A stretch of 64,000 nt of DNA from assembly GCF_017409525.1 (NCBI RefSeq), contig NZ_JAFQSO010000004.1:150112-214111 (forward strand), read 5' to 3'. Below the pieces are notes generated by a model. It saw only the letters and a program-made list of their open reading frames with translations, made no database searches and was not told the origin of the DNA. The translations under genes and the position numbers were made by a program. This document shows, piece after piece, positions 63,213 through 64,000 of this stretch. Numbering within the stretch: position 1 is the first letter of the stretch; every line of letters begins with the position of its first letter. Origin of the DNA: Methanobrevibacter sp. (lineage in GTDB: Archaea; Methanobacteriota; Methanobacteria; Methanobacteriales; Methanobacteriaceae).

Positions 63213-63545
63213 TTGCAAAATTTTGAGGAAGTATTCAATCAAAATCCTGAACCGTATAGTTCGATTTATGAATTCATTAAAAGCACTGTTTTAGTAAAGT
63301 ATCCCTGTTTGACATCATGTCATCAAAGTAACTTTGATGAGGAGGGAATCCCTAAAGTTCAGTACTATATTAGATATGCTGCGGATTTAACACTGGAAAA
63401 GTGGCATAAGCTAAGAGTCATGATCGAAAAGGATATTGAGAAATTTTGTTTAGATTCTGGAGTTTCTAAGGATCTTTTCATGGAGATTGATTTTATTGTG
63501 ACTGTGGATGGTGATTACTATTTACAAACAGGGAAAGGATTTTAA
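63213..63545 (+). CDS. Hypothetical protein, 110 residues
   Basis: The protein starts at TTG, after an AGGTGA ribosome-binding site seven bases upstream. It contains FEEVFNQNPEPYSSIYEFI, YPCLTSCHQSNFDEEGIPK with two cysteines and a histidine, and the helix TLEKWHKLRVMIEKDIEKFC. No family is recognised. The frame stops at 63545, but the next frame continues with coding-like sequence (see the downstream remnant), so the gene may be truncated by a frameshift. Confidence 0.55.
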   Translation: MQNFEEVFNQNPEPYSSIYEFIKSTVLVKYPCLTSCHQSNFDEEGIPKVQYYIRYAADLTLEKWHKLRVMIEKDIEKFCLDSGVSKDLFMEIDFIVTVDGDYYLQTGKGF

Positions 63546-63550
63546 GGATA

Positions 63551-63664
63551 TTAAACCTGGTAAAATATTCCTATAAGTATGCTGAATGGAATTTCACAAG
63601 CATCAATTCTGCATTTGAAATTGCAGAGAATATTATTAGAACATTTAATGACTTAGATAATTAA
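63551..63664 (+). pseudogene. Coding-like continuation in another frame
   Basis: Directly after the stop at 63545, a shifted frame reads LNLVKYSYKYAEWNFTSINS then AFEIAENIIRTFNDLDN and a stop. It lacks its own start or ribosome-binding site and looks like a protein end. It may be the frameshifted C-terminus of the preceding gene or a fragment of another. Confidence 0.35.
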
Positions 63665-64000
63665 AAACTATTTTAGAAAAAATTTATCTTAATTTTGCAA
63701 GAATGCCTCGACCTCTTTAAGGTTGGGGATGAATTGCGCTGTTGGGTGTACTATTTTTTTTTAATTAATTTTGTTGCATTTTTTTTATTTTGTGTTTTCT
63801 GGAGGCTATTTTAGGTCATGACTTTTTGTTCGGTATACTTTCTTTTTTTATTGTGGGGTATATTAAATTGTTTTGGGTGTGAAAAATTGCTCTGAGTTCG
63901 TTATTCGATTACTTTTCAAATGCTCTTTCTCTTTTTTTATATAGGAGTAATTTATAAATGATATATTATTCAATTAATAGTAATTAATTGTGGTTTTAAA
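63665..64000. other. AT-rich intergenic end of window
   Basis: No gene is visible. A short TTTTTTTTAATTAA stretch and a TATA-like TTTATATAGGAG near 63936 may belong to the promoter of a gene beyond the window. Confidence 0.35.

Noticed and set aside
1..64000. CRISPR array or rRNA operon
   Set aside because: No regularly spaced identical repeats of 24-40 bases and no conserved rRNA sequence were seen in the window.

Overview
The window comes from an AT-rich, hydrogenotrophic methanogenic archaeon of the Methanobacteriales, most like Methanobrevibacter. The evidence is a heterodisulfide reductase HdrA, an MJ0208-type dihydromethanopterin reductase beside glyA, an F420H2 oxidase, the methanogen-specific regulator MsvR, archaeal RadA, TFS, Rpo11, Csl4, Dph2, Pus10 and Sec61-beta, TATA-box promoters, and a large secreted adhesin-like protein with Ig-like C-terminal repeats typical of that genus. 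The species cannot be fixed from the sequence.

Layout. 0-16.6 kb is core chromosome: the end of radA, an AEC transporter, hdrA, glyA-dmrX, a DUF192 protein, a DsbA-like protein, ileS-purL-moeA and a site-2 protease, then a minus-strand oxygen-defence pair (F420H2 oxidase and rubrerythrin). 16.7-29.2 kb is an accessory block. It holds a tyrosine recombinase, a DUF3800 protein, a two-gene CBASS anti-phage system (CD-NTase plus Cap15-like membrane effector), a putative ribbon-helix-helix protein, a decayed gene, a plasmid-like AAA+ ATPase next to inverted repeats, and a 763-residue protein with a NADAR-like C-terminus, followed by the broken tail of a second copy. 29.7-32.6 kb is a three-gene succinate dehydrogenase/fumarate reductase in the order C-A-B, with a five-helix anchor carrying four intramembrane histidines. 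This is unexpected in a lineage regarded as lacking cytochromes and quinones. 32.7-36.6 kb has two CPBP-type membrane proteases, an insertion sequence and an SDR oxidoreductase. 36.9-47.7 kb has tRNA-Leu, the adhesin-like protein, a DUF3100 membrane protein, a UbiB-type kinase, a HEAT-repeat protein, a methyltransferase, a chimeric AraC/methyltransferase wreck and a CstA-type transporter. 48-63 kb returns to core genes: msvR, cbiL, an XPD/DinG helicase, tRNA-Arg, a block of transcription, RNA-exosome and translation genes (tfs, rpo11, csl4, dph2, hpt, srp54, pus10, moaC, sec61-beta), then hisF, an OGG1-type glycosylase, a VOC protein and an MFS exporter.

How parts work together. HdrA serves the last step of methanogenesis. 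GlyA and the flavoprotein after it both act on the tetrahydromethanopterin C1 pool. MoeA and MoaC make the molybdopterin/tungstopterin cofactor of formylmethanofuran and formate dehydrogenases. F420H2 oxidase and rubrerythrin remove O2 and peroxide, and MsvR is the known type of regulator for such genes.

The most noteworthy signals are the archaeal CBASS operon with a 21-22-bp-phased palindrome array upstream, the B-type SDH/FRD operon, a dispersed family of ACGAA/TTCGT dyad sequences in front of several accessory and surface genes, the NADAR fusion with its duplicated tail, two neighbouring genes that seem to start on ATT, and a possible structured RNA near 61.1 kb. I saw no CRISPR array, rRNA operon or complete provirus.
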